Below, one piece after another: positions 51,866 to 59,678 of a stretch of 64,000 bases of DNA. The notes under the pieces are model-generated. The model was not told the origin of the DNA. It ran no database searches and worked only from the letters and a program-made list of their open reading frames with translations. The first letter of the stretch is position 1, and each line of letters starts with the position of its first letter. The stretch is from Brevundimonas sp. Root1279 (GTDB lineage Bacteria; Pseudomonadota; Alphaproteobacteria; Caulobacterales; Caulobacteraceae): positions 186,001 to 250,000 of the forward strand of contig NZ_LMEB01000005.1 in NCBI RefSeq assembly GCF_001425945.1, read 5' to 3'. The position numbers and the translations under genes are program-made.

Positions 51866-53689
51866 ATGATCGACCGCCGCAAACTTCTGCTGACCGCCGG
51901 GGCCGGCGTCGGCCTCGCCGCCACCGGGCTGCCCGCCGTGGCCGCGCCGCGTCAGGACGCCGCCGCCCAGCTGACGGCCTTCATGGACCGCGCCTTCGAG
52001 CGGATCCTCGACGAGTCGCCCGAGACGGTGACCGCCTTCGGTCTCGATACGGGCCCGCGCGCCGCCGCTAAGTCGAAGCTGTCGCTGTCGACCCTGGAGG
52101 AGGAGGAGAAGGGCCGAGCCCTGACCCGCGACCTGCGTCGCGAACTGGGCCAGATCGATCGTTCGCAGCTGAGCGGCCAGTCGGCGATCCACTACGACAC
52201 CTTGGCGGCCAACTGGGACGCCGTCATCGCCACCTTCGGCATCCCCTACGGCCAGGGCGGCTGGCCGCAGATCTATCGCGTCAGCCAGCAGTCGGGCGCC
52301 TATCAGTCGACGCCGGACTTCCTCGACAGCCAGCACTCTATCGACACCGCCGCGGACGCCGACGCCTATGTCGCCCGCATCAACGCCTTCGCCGACGTCA
52401 TCGCCGCCGAGACGGACCGCACCCGCGAGGACATGGACCGCGGCGTGACGCCGCCGGACTTCATCCTGGCCAAGGCCATCTCGCAGCAGGAGGGCATGCT
52501 CGCCACCTCGCCGGGGCAGTCGCCGATGGTCAATTCGGTCGTCCGCCGCACCGGCGAGAAGGGCCTGTCAGGCGACTGGGGCGCACGCGTCGAGAAGGCG
52601 CTGACCGACCGCGTCTACCCGGCCCTGGCGGCGCAGAACGCCCTGCTCAAGCAGCGCCTGCCCGGCGCCGGCCACGAGGCCACGGTGGCGCGCCTGCCGG
52701 ACGGCGAGGCCTATTACGCCAACAGCCTGCACTACATCACCACCACCCGGCTCAGCGCCGACGAGATCCACCGCATCGGCCTGGACCAGATCGCCGAGCT
52801 GTCCGGCCGCGCCGACGCCCTGCTCAAGGCCCAGGGCATGACCCAGGGCACGGTGGCCCAGCGCATCGCCGCCCTCGGCGACGACCCGCGCTACAGCTAT
52901 CCGAACACCGACGCCGGCAAGGCCGAGCTGCTCGCCGACCTGAACAAGCAGATGCAGGACATGCAGGGCCGCCTGCCGCAGGTGTTCGGCCGGCTTCCGA
53001 AGTCGGGCGTCGAGATCAAGCGCGTGCCGCCCGAGATCGAGGCCGGCGCCTCGCTGGGCTACTACAACTCGCCCAGTCTCGATGGCTCGCGGCCGGGCAT
53101 CTACTACATCAACCTGCGCGACACCTCAGAATGGCCGAAGTGGACCCTGCCGACCCTGACGTATCATGAGGCGTCGCCGGGCCATCACTTCCAGATCGCC
53201 ATCCAGCAGGAGAGCGAGTCGGCGCCCAAGCTGATGAACCTGGTGTTCTTCTCCAGCTACGTCGAAGGCTGGGGCCTGTACGCCGAGCAGCTGGCCGACG
53301 AGATGGGGGCCTATGAAAGCGACCCGCTCGGCCAGATCGGCTATCTGCAGTCGCTGATGTTCCGCTCGGCGCGCCTGGTGGTCGACACCGGCATCCACTC
53401 CAAGCGCTGGAGCCGCGAGCAGGGCATCCGCTACATGGTCGAGACCCTGGGCGACCAGGAAAGCGCCTCGACCAGCGAGGTCGAGCGCTACTGCGGCTGG
53501 CCGGGCCAGGCCTGCGCGTACAAGGTGGGCCACAATGAGTGGGTGCGCCTGCGCGAAAAGGCCAAGGCGACGCTGGGCGACCGCTTCGACATCAAGGGCT
53601 TCCACGACGTGGCCCTGGCCGGCGGCGGCGTGCCGCTGACGGTGCTGGAGCGGGTCGTCGACGACTGGGTCGCGACGAAGAAGGCCTAG
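51866..53689 (+). CDS. DUF885 secreted metallopeptidase-like protein, copy 2
   Basis: A 607-residue paralogue of the previous gene. The twin-arginine signal MIDRRKLLLTAGAG is nearly identical, and GMTQGTV and DGSRPG-YYINLRDT are shared. The zinc motif TYHEASPGHH has His434 and Glu435, and SYVEGWGLYAE follows. Sequence between motifs has diverged clearly, so the duplication is not recent. Own ribosome site (AAGGGAG). The stop overlaps the convergent LysR stop by four bases (CTAG). Probable periplasmic peptidase, substrate unknown. Confidence 0.83.
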   Translation: MIDRRKLLLTAGAGVGLAATGLPAVAAPRQDAAAQLTAFMDRAFERILDESPETVTAFGLDTGPRAAAKSKLSLSTLEEEEKGRALTRDLRRELGQIDRSQLSGQSAIHYDTLAANWDAVIATFGIPYGQGGWPQIYRVSQQSGAYQSTPDFLDSQHSIDTAADADAYVARINAFADVIAAETDRTREDMDRGVTPPDFILAKAISQQEGMLATSPGQSPMVNSVVRRTGEKGLSGDWGARVEKALTDRVYPALAAQNALLKQRLPGAGHEATVARLPDGEAYYANSLHYITTTRLSADEIHRIGLDQIAELSGRADALLKAQGMTQGTVAQRIAALGDDPRYSYPNTDAGKAELLADLNKQMQDMQGRLPQVFGRLPKSGVEIKRVPPEIEAGASLGYYNSPSLDGSRPGIYYINLRDTSEWPKWTLPTLTYHEASPGHHFQIAIQQESESAPKLMNLVFFSSYVEGWGLYAEQLADEMGAYESDPLGQIGYLQSLMFRSARLVVDTGIHSKRWSREQGIRYMVETLGDQESASTSEVERYCGWPGQACAYKVGHNEWVRLREKAKATLGDRFDIKGFHDVALAGGGVPLTVLERVVDDWVATKKA

Positions 53690-54612
53690 GCGCCCGAGGC
53701 CGCCCGCGCCGCGGCGATGGCCGGGTCGGCCTCGGCGGCGGCCAGCAGCCAATCGCGGAAGCGGGCGATCTTGGGCGAGCGCCGCCGGCCCTCAGGCCAG
53801 ACCAGCCAGTAGGCGTAGCCGGGCGACAGCTCGACCGACAGCGGTACAGGCTGCACCAGCAGGCCAGCCGCCAGCTCGCGCGCGAACAGGATAGGCGAAG
53901 CCAGGGCCACGCCCTGGTCGCCCAGCGCCGCCGCCACCTCCAGAGCCTGATAGTCGGCGGTCAGCCGGGCGGTGGGATGGGTCTCGCCGCCCACGCCCGC
54001 CGCCGCGAACCACACCGCCCAGTCCTGGTCCAGGCCGATGCGCGGCGCCTTGATCAGATCGCGCGCGCACTGGAGCCCGAGGCCGTCCCGCATCGCCGGG
54101 GTGCACACTGGGGTGAAGACGCTGGGCATGAAGGGCACGCTCTCCACGCCGGGCCAGTCGCCCGTGCCCGAGCGCAGGCCGACGTCGAAGCCCTCGCGCG
54201 ACAGGTCGACGATCTGCGCGGCCGTATCCAGTCGCACCGCCAGCTCGGGATGGGCCAGCTGGAACGAGCCGAGCCGCGGGGCCAGCCACTGGGTCGCCAG
54301 GGTCGCCAGGGTGGTGATCGACAGGATGGCCTGGTCGGCCTCGGTCAGGTCGGACAGGGCGCGGCGCAGCAGGGTCATGGCCTCGGTGGCCGCCCGCGAC
54401 AGCCGCTCGCCCGGCTCGGTCGGGACGACTTCGCGCGGCAGTCGCTTGAACAGGCTCTGGCCCAGCCGACCCTCGAGCGCCTTAATCTGCCAGCTGACCG
54501 CCGCCTGGGTCATGCCCAGCTCCTCGGCCGCGCGAGTGAAGCTGTTGAGGCGCGCCGCCGCCTCGAACACCCGGATCGAGGCTAGGGGAATGCCGGCGAG
54601 GGGGTCGGACAT
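53686..54612 (-). CDS. LysR-family regulator (GcvA-like)
   Basis: A 308-residue regulator. The N-terminal HTH is typical of the GcvA group: PLASIRVFEAAARLNSFTRAAEELGMTQAAVSWQIKALE (residues 9-47), then LFKRLPREVVPTEPGE. A periplasmic-binding-like effector domain follows with GVESVPFMPSVFTPVC and GVALASPILFARELAAG. It is divergent from a 43-residue protein, the usual position for a LysR target. The co-inducer is unknown. Confidence 0.88.
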   Translation of the reverse strand: MSDPLAGIPLASIRVFEAAARLNSFTRAAEELGMTQAAVSWQIKALEGRLGQSLFKRLPREVVPTEPGERLSRAATEAMTLLRRALSDLTEADQAILSITTLATLATQWLAPRLGSFQLAHPELAVRLDTAAQIVDLSREGFDVGLRSGTGDWPGVESVPFMPSVFTPVCTPAMRDGLGLQCARDLIKAPRIGLDQDWAVWFAAAGVGGETHPTARLTADYQALEVAAALGDQGVALASPILFARELAAGLLVQPVPLSVELSPGYAYWLVWPEGRRRSPKIARFRDWLLAAAEADPAIAAARAASGA

Positions 54613-54710
54613 AAGCGAGCCTTATGGAGAACGCGGTTAGTCTCGTTTGCGTACAGTTTCTGTCAAGCCCATCCTGCCTTCAACAGCCGGTTAAACAGCA
54701 CGAGGTCGCC

Positions 54711-54842
54711 ATGGAAGAGATGCATCATACGCATAAGGAAAGCACGTGGGGATGGGCCGCCGTCCTCAATGATTGGCGGCGCAGCCGGACGCGCGCCCGC
54801 CTCCGCAAGGGCCAGCTGGTCGTCGCCTCCTCGCGCCGCTGA
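54711..54842 (+). CDS. Small basic protein, 43 residues (possibly DUF1127-like)
   Basis: MEEMHHTHKESTWGWAAVLN starts the frame, followed by a basic WRRSRTRARLRK segment. The ATG at 54711 has GAGG five bases upstream; a longer frame from 54624 has no ribosome site. The aromatic-then-Arg-rich helix recalls DUF1127 proteins, which are short, basic and often adjacent to LysR genes in alphaproteobacteria, but the match is by eye only. It ends 3 bp before the convergent flavoprotein stop. Confidence 0.5.
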   Translation: MEEMHHTHKESTWGWAAVLNDWRRSRTRARLRKGQLVVASSRR

Positions 54843-54845
54843 GCC

Positions 54846-55760
54846 CTAGGCGCCGCCGCCGACTGTCCAGCCGTCCGCTTCGCGCAGGCAGTTGTGGATG
54901 GCGGTGGCGGCCACCGCGGCCTCGGCGCCCGCAACGGCGATCTGGTTGAGGCCGCGCACCACGTCCCCGGCCGCGTAGAGCATCTTGATGCTGGTCTGCT
55001 GGTGGGCGTCGACATAGAGCCGTCCGTCCTCCCCGATCCGTGCGCCCAGGCCCTCGGCCAATTCCGCATTGGGCGAGGTGCCCAGCGCCGAATAGACCAG
55101 GTCGAAGGTGCGGAATGTCCCGCCCCAGCTCAGCGCCGTGACCCGGTCGCCTTCCAGCTGAACATTGTCGATGGGCGCCCGGATCAGCTCGATCCCGAGC
55201 CGTTCCAGCTCGCCGTTGGCGGTCAGCGCCTCGGCCGGGCCGACATGGATCAGGGTCACCCGGTCGGAATAGGTGCGCAGGAAGGCCGCCTCGCGGACGC
55301 CCTTGTCGTCCTCGCCGATCACCGCCACGGCCTTGTCCGTGGCCTCGTAGCCGTCGCAGATCGGGCAGATGCGCACCAGCGCACGCTCGATAGCCCGCTC
55401 GACACCCGGCAGGTTGGGGTGGTGGTCGATCACCCCCGTGGCCAGCAGCACCGCCCGCACCCGCACCGTGCGGCCGTTCAGCGTCGCCGCGAAGCCGTCG
55501 CCGTCCTGCGTCAGCGTCTCGACCACGCCGCCCTCGATCACCGCGTCATACTCCAGCGCCTGCTCGGTCATCCGCCTAAGGATGGCGTCGCCGGTGATGC
55601 CTTGGGGAAAGCCCGGCATGTTGTGGCTCAGCGGGATCCAGCAGGCCCGCGGCGCCCCGGCGTCGGCGACCAGCACCCGCCGCCGAAAACGGGCTAGATA
55701 GGTGGCGGCGGTCAGCCCTGCGGGTCCCGCCCCGATGATGAGGACCTCGGGGTCAGCCAC
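54846..55760 (-). CDS. Thioredoxin-reductase-like NAD(P)/FAD oxidoreductase
   Basis: A 304-residue flavoprotein: FAD motif IIGAGPAGLTAATYLA at residues 7-22, redox CPICDGY (about 132-138), an NAD(P)-binding region starting AVIGEDDKGVREAAFL and a C-terminal FAD segment YAAGDVVRGLNQIAVA. The NADPH glycine motif is altered (GEDDKG rather than GxGxxA), and CPIC replaces CATC. It may not reduce thioredoxin. GTG start at 55760 overlaps the DUF1176 gene by 8 bp, so it is probably co-expressed with it. Confidence 0.82.
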   Translation of the reverse strand: MADPEVLIIGAGPAGLTAATYLARFRRRVLVADAGAPRACWIPLSHNMPGFPQGITGDAILRRMTEQALEYDAVIEGGVVETLTQDGDGFAATLNGRTVRVRAVLLATGVIDHHPNLPGVERAIERALVRICPICDGYEATDKAVAVIGEDDKGVREAAFLRTYSDRVTLIHVGPAEALTANGELERLGIELIRAPIDNVQLEGDRVTALSWGGTFRTFDLVYSALGTSPNAELAEGLGARIGEDGRLYVDAHQQTSIKMLYAAGDVVRGLNQIAVAGAEAAVAATAIHNCLREADGWTVGGGA

Positions 55761-56895
55761 GCGTGCGCCACGTGGTCGGCCAGCGGTCTGAGCCCATGCC
55801 CTGGCAGTCGGTCATGGTGCGCTCTTCACTGAGGGCGAAGCCATCGGCGGTCCACGTCCAGGTCTGGATCGTGCCGCAGTCGCCGAGGCCGCGGCCGCGC
55901 GGGAAGACGGTAAGGGTCTGGGCGCGCGGGTCGTAGACGGGATTGACCAGCCACAGGTCCGTTTCGCCGGGAGCCCCCTGCGGCCGCCAGGTCGGCAGCT
56001 CGGCCAAGCTCACGCCGGTCCCGTCCGGCCGCGCCGTGTAGAGGACATAGGTGGCGTTGTAGGCGCCGCTTCCGCAGGGGATGCCCCACAGGACGGTCGA
56101 GGCGTCGAGGCGCGCGGCCAGCACGGCCTTGTCGAGATATTCGTTGTTCTCCGCGCGGCAGGCCTTCACCGCCTCCAGCCCTTCAATCGACGCAGGAACG
56201 CGCAGCCCGGCGGGCGGATCATCGTTCATCGGATTGGCGGCGGCGAAGCCCTTCTGGTCCACGGCGGGAGCGGGGCGGACCCGCGGCAGGGCCGGGGCGG
56301 AAGGCACAGCGCTGGCGGGGCGGTCGCCCTTGCGCAGCAGGGCCGTGGTCGTGCCCAGCCGCCCCTGCCGTTCGTCGATCCAGAGCAGGGTCGCCGATGC
56401 GCCCGAGGCGGGAACCTCCACAGTGCGGTCGCCGAGCACCAGCGACACCGAGCGGGCCGCGGCCAGGGCGGCGAGGATGTTGCGGGTCCGCAGCTCGCCG
56501 GCGTCGGCGTTGGCGGCGTCCTGCGGTCCGCCGCGCCACGGATACTCGCGACCGTCGATCTTCAGCTTCACCATCGAGGGACCGTCAGCGCCCTCGAACC
56601 CCTCGCTGGCGACGACGGTCGGACGGGCGTCCGGCCCGGCCTCCATGCCGATGCGGATCCACCCGCCCTCGTTCGAACCGGTCCAGGCGACGCAGGCGTT
56701 TCCGTTGTCGCAGACGGCGCGCCAGTCGCGGAACTCGCGGATTTCGGGCCGGACCGCGGGCGCCGCCTCGACGGCCGAAGCGGCTGCGCCGGGGCTCGTC
56801 GGGGGCGTCGCCTCAGCGCCCGTCTTGCTCGTCGCCGCGCCGTCGTCGCAGGCCGCCAGGGCGGCCGCGGCCGCCAGAAGACTGATCACGCGCAT
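55753..56895 (-). CDS. DUF1176 family lipoprotein
   Basis: A 380-residue exported lipoprotein with a lipobox AALAAC (Cys about 16) and a Thr/Ala/Pro-rich linker up to residue 50. DUF1176 features include FRDWRAVCDNGNACVAW near the start and VKACRAENNEYL later. C-terminal features are WGIPCGSGAYNATYVLYT and CGTIQTW. Several conserved Cys pairs suggest disulfides. Function is unknown. The start at 56895 gives the lipoprotein signal; the longer frame runs antisense through icd and is rejected. Confidence 0.8.
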   Translation of the reverse strand: MRVISLLAAAAALAACDDGAATSKTGAEATPPTSPGAAASAVEAAPAVRPEIREFRDWRAVCDNGNACVAWTGSNEGGWIRIGMEAGPDARPTVVASEGFEGADGPSMVKLKIDGREYPWRGGPQDAANADAGELRTRNILAALAAARSVSLVLGDRTVEVPASGASATLLWIDERQGRLGTTTALLRKGDRPASAVPSAPALPRVRPAPAVDQKGFAAANPMNDDPPAGLRVPASIEGLEAVKACRAENNEYLDKAVLAARLDASTVLWGIPCGSGAYNATYVLYTARPDGTGVSLAELPTWRPQGAPGETDLWLVNPVYDPRAQTLTVFPRGRGLGDCGTIQTWTWTADGFALSEERTMTDCQGMGSDRWPTTWRTRG

Positions 56896-56979
56896 CCGTG
56901 GTCCCCCCAAGCTGATCTCCGATCCTAACTGAATTTCGTCGTCAGACAGCGGCTCGCGGCATGGATCGGTTCCCGCCCT

Positions 56980-57008
56980 TTGCGTGCGCGTTCCGCGCTC
57001 GCTATACC
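56980..57008 (+). promoter_or_regulatory. Promoter of icd
   Basis: TTGCGT (56980-56985) and TATACC (57003-57008) are 17 bp apart, 44 bp before the icd start. Confidence 0.5.
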
Positions 57009-57051
57009 CCCGGCCACACACCTTCCCACTCAGATCGACAGAGAGCGCTTC

Positions 57052-58266
57052 ATGGCCAAGATCAAGGTCGCCAACCCCATCGTGGACATCGACGGCGACG
57101 AGATGACCCGGATCATCTGGCAGATGATCAAGGACAAGCTGGTCTTCCCGTACCTGGACCTCGAGCTCGACTACTACGACCTCGGCATGGAGAACCGCGA
57201 CGCCACCGACGACCAGGTGACGATCGACGCGGCCAAGGCCATCCAGAAGCACGGCGTCGGCGTGAAGTGCGCCACCATCACCCCGGACGAAGCCCGCGTG
57301 CAGGAGTTCGGCCTGAAGAAGATGTGGAAGTCGCCGAACGGCACCATCCGCAACATCCTGGGCGGCGTGGTCTTCCGCGAGCCGATCATCTGCTCGAACG
57401 TGCCGCGCCTGGTGCCGGGCTGGACCCAGCCGATCGTCGTCGGCCGTCACGCCTTCGGCGACCAGTACAAGGCCACCGACTTCAAGGTCCCCGGCCCGGG
57501 CAAGCTGACGATCAAATTCCAGGGCGAGGACGGCAACGTCATCGAGCACGAGGTCTTCGACTTCCCGTCGGCCGGCGTGGCCATGGGCATGTACAACCTC
57601 GATGACTCGATCACCGAGTTCGCCCGCGCCTCGTTCGCCTTCGGCCTGCAGCGCAACTACCCGGTCTACCTCTCGACCAAGAACACCATCCTCAAGGCCT
57701 ACGACGGGCGCTTCAAGGACATCTTCCAGGAGGTGTTCGACAAGGAGTTCGCGGCCGAGTTCAAGGCCAAGGGCCTGACCTATGAGCACCGCCTGATCGA
57801 CGACATGGTGGCCGCGGCCATCAAGTGGTCGGGCGGCTTCGTCTGGGCGTGCAAGAACTACGACGGCGACGTGCAGTCGGACGTGGTGGCGCAGGGCTTC
57901 GGCTCGCTGGGCCTGATGACCTCGGTGCTGATGACCCCGGACGGCAAGGTGCTGGAATCGGAAGCCGCCCACGGCACCGTCACCCGCCACTACCGCCAGC
58001 ACCAGAAGGGCGAGGCCACCTCGACCAACTCGATCGCCTCGATCTTCGCTTGGACGCGCGGCTTCTCGCACCGCGCCAAGCTGGACGGCAACGCCGAGCT
58101 CGCCACCTTCGCGGCCACCCTGGAGCGTGTCGTCGTCGAGACCGTCGAGGACGGCTACATGACCAAGGACCTGGCGCTGCTCGTCGGCGACCAGCAGGGC
58201 TGGCTGACCACCGAGGGCTTCCTCGACAAGGTCGCCGAGAACCTGACCAAGGCGATGGCTTCGTAA
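57052..58266 (+). CDS. icd: NADP-dependent isocitrate dehydrogenase
   Basis: A 404-residue enzyme of the homodimeric, eukaryote-like type: [20 protein letters not shown] at the start, [13 protein letters not shown] (substrate Ser/Asn/Arg region), the metal-binding YDGDVQSD with Asp residues, and [14 protein letters not shown], where the His/Arg mark NADP preference. It converts isocitrate to 2-oxoglutarate in the TCA cycle, which also feeds glutamate synthase. Start: ATG 57052 with GAGAG. Own promoter and terminator, so monocistronic. Confidence 0.95.
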   Translation: MAKIKVANPIVDIDGDEMTRIIWQMIKDKLVFPYLDLELDYYDLGMENRDATDDQVTIDAAKAIQKHGVGVKCATITPDEARVQEFGLKKMWKSPNGTIRNILGGVVFREPIICSNVPRLVPGWTQPIVVGRHAFGDQYKATDFKVPGPGKLTIKFQGEDGNVIEHEVFDFPSAGVAMGMYNLDDSITEFARASFAFGLQRNYPVYLSTKNTILKAYDGRFKDIFQEVFDKEFAAEFKAKGLTYEHRLIDDMVAAAIKWSGGFVWACKNYDGDVQSDVVAQGFGSLGLMTSVLMTPDGKVLESEAAHGTVTRHYRQHQKGEATSTNSIASIFAWTRGFSHRAKLDGNAELATFAATLERVVVETVEDGYMTKDLALLVGDQQGWLTTEGFLDKVAENLTKAMAS

Positions 58267-58329
58267 GGGGCGCTACCGCTCGCGACGCGGTCGCTCGCTG
58301 CTTGAGCGCCCGCGTAAACAGACTGCAAT

Positions 58330-58365
58330 GGCCCGCTGGAAACCCCTCCGGCGGGCCTTTCGTTT
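58330..58365 (+). terminator. Intrinsic terminator after icd
   Basis: GGCCCGCTGG pairs with CCGGCGGGCC (one G-U) around an 8-nt loop, followed by TTTCGTTT. Confidence 0.8.
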
Positions 58366-58417
58366 GAGCGATACCGATGTTCGTGCATTGATGGGGCGGG
58401 CCATCGGGGACGTCGTC

Positions 58418-58999
58418 ATGAAGAAGCTGTTCGGAAACCTGCTGCTGGCGGCGATCGTGCTCGCCGTGATCAGCTTCTTCGCCGCGCCGGGAGTGGCCTT
58501 CTTCGCGATCCGATCGGCCGCTGACGCGAGCGACGTGCAGGGGCTGTCGCGGCTGGTGGACTTCACCTCCGTTCGCCAGTCGCTAAGGCCGCAGCTGGTC
58601 GGCGGCGCGGCCCTGGCCCCGGCGCCCTCCCTCCTGGAAGACCCGGTCGGCGCCATCCGTCATCAGCTGGAGCAGGCGCGGCCGGCCGCCATGGTCGACG
58701 TCGACGCCTGGCTGACGCCCGCCGCGCTCGCCGCCCTGACCCGCGGCGAGGGGCGTGACGCCGTAGACGCCGCCGGGCCTGCGTCTGAGGCGAACCGGTC
58801 CAATCCGATGCCGTCGCCGGTGTTCTGGGGCGTCAACCGCACCCGCCTGGCGGTGAAGGGGGAGGGCGGCGCCACGACCGTCTTCACCTTCGAACGCAAA
58901 GGGCCGTTCGAGTGGAAGCTGGTCCATATCGGTCTGCCCGAGAGCCCGCCGGGGACGGCCGCGCCGACTCCGGCCGCTTCGTCCGCCCCCGGACGCTAA
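58418..58999 (+). CDS. DUF2939 family membrane-anchored protein, copy 1
   Basis: A 193-residue protein with a single N-terminal membrane helix (about 6-30). Then comes the DUF2939 start: FAIRSAADASDVQGLSRLVD, followed by FTSVRQSL. Later VNRTRLAVKG and FTFERKGPFEWKLVHIGLP are visible. The bulk should lie in the periplasm. Function is unknown. The start at 58418 avoids an extension that would cross the icd terminator. A paralogue follows 75 bp downstream. Confidence 0.75.
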   Translation: MKKLFGNLLLAAIVLAVISFFAAPGVAFFAIRSAADASDVQGLSRLVDFTSVRQSLRPQLVGGAALAPAPSLLEDPVGAIRHQLEQARPAAMVDVDAWLTPAALAALTRGEGRDAVDAAGPASEANRSNPMPSPVFWGVNRTRLAVKGEGGATTVFTFERKGPFEWKLVHIGLPESPPGTAAPTPAASSAPGR

Positions 59000-59074
59000 C
59001 TCACTCTGGCCTGGGTCTCCGACTCGCGGCAACCGTGGCCGTGGGGAGGCGTTACGACGCCAGAGGGTCGCAGT

Positions 59075-59632
59075 ATGAAGAAACTCGTGGTCGGCGTGGT
59101 GATCGCCGCCGTGGTGGTGTTGGCGGGCGCTTGGGCGCTTGCGCCGGTGTTCACCGCACAGTCGCTTGTCCGCGCCGCCAAGGCCGGCGACGAGCAGCGC
59201 CTTGAGCAGCTGGTCGACTTCCCCGCCTTGCGTGAGAGCCTGAAGGACGAGCTGAACGCCGAACTGCTGACCCGCATGCGCCGCGACCCGCGCGTGGCCG
59301 AAAGCGGCCTGGGCGGACTGGGCATGATCCTGGCCCCCATGCTGCTGTCCGGAGCGGTGGACGCCGTGGTGACGCCTGAGGTGGTGGCCAAGATGGTCAC
59401 CACCGCCGAGGCCCCCGATCCGACGCGCCGTCAGCCGTCCGAGCCGAACGACGCCACGGACCACGGCGACGACATCCACCAGGCCTGGGGCTATCGCGAC
59501 CTGAACCACTTCGCCGTGACCCTGACCGACCGCGACCACCCCGATCAGCGCCTCGCCCTGATCCTCGAGCGCCGCGGCGCCTTCACCTGGAAGCTGGCGG
59601 CGGTGGACCTGCTGCTGGAGCCAGGGGCTTGA
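59075..59632 (+). CDS. DUF2939 family membrane-anchored protein, copy 2
   Basis: A 185-residue paralogue of the previous gene: one N-terminal helix (about 5-26), then LVRAAKAGDEQRLEQLVDFP, a clear counterpart of the domain start in copy 1. The C-terminal ALILERRGAFTWKLAAVDLL also matches the pattern in copy 1. Unknown function; probably co-transcribed with copy 1. It ends 46 bp from the convergent alaS stop, with no clear terminator between. Confidence 0.75.
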   Translation: MKKLVVGVVIAAVVVLAGAWALAPVFTAQSLVRAAKAGDEQRLEQLVDFPALRESLKDELNAELLTRMRRDPRVAESGLGGLGMILAPMLLSGAVDAVVTPEVVAKMVTTAEAPDPTRRQPSEPNDATDHGDDIHQAWGYRDLNHFAVTLTDRDHPDQRLALILERRGAFTWKLAAVDLLLEPGA

Positions 59633-59678
59633 GCGTCGCCCATCCCCGCGGAGGCAGGGATGAGCGTATCAGGGTGAG

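Noticed and set aside
47593..51924. A 1443-codon minus-strand open frame through the peptidase genes
   Set aside because: Low-complexity Arg/Gly/Ala/Asp composition antisense to well-supported M61 and DUF885 genes; only its small lipoprotein portion in a different start/frame context is real.
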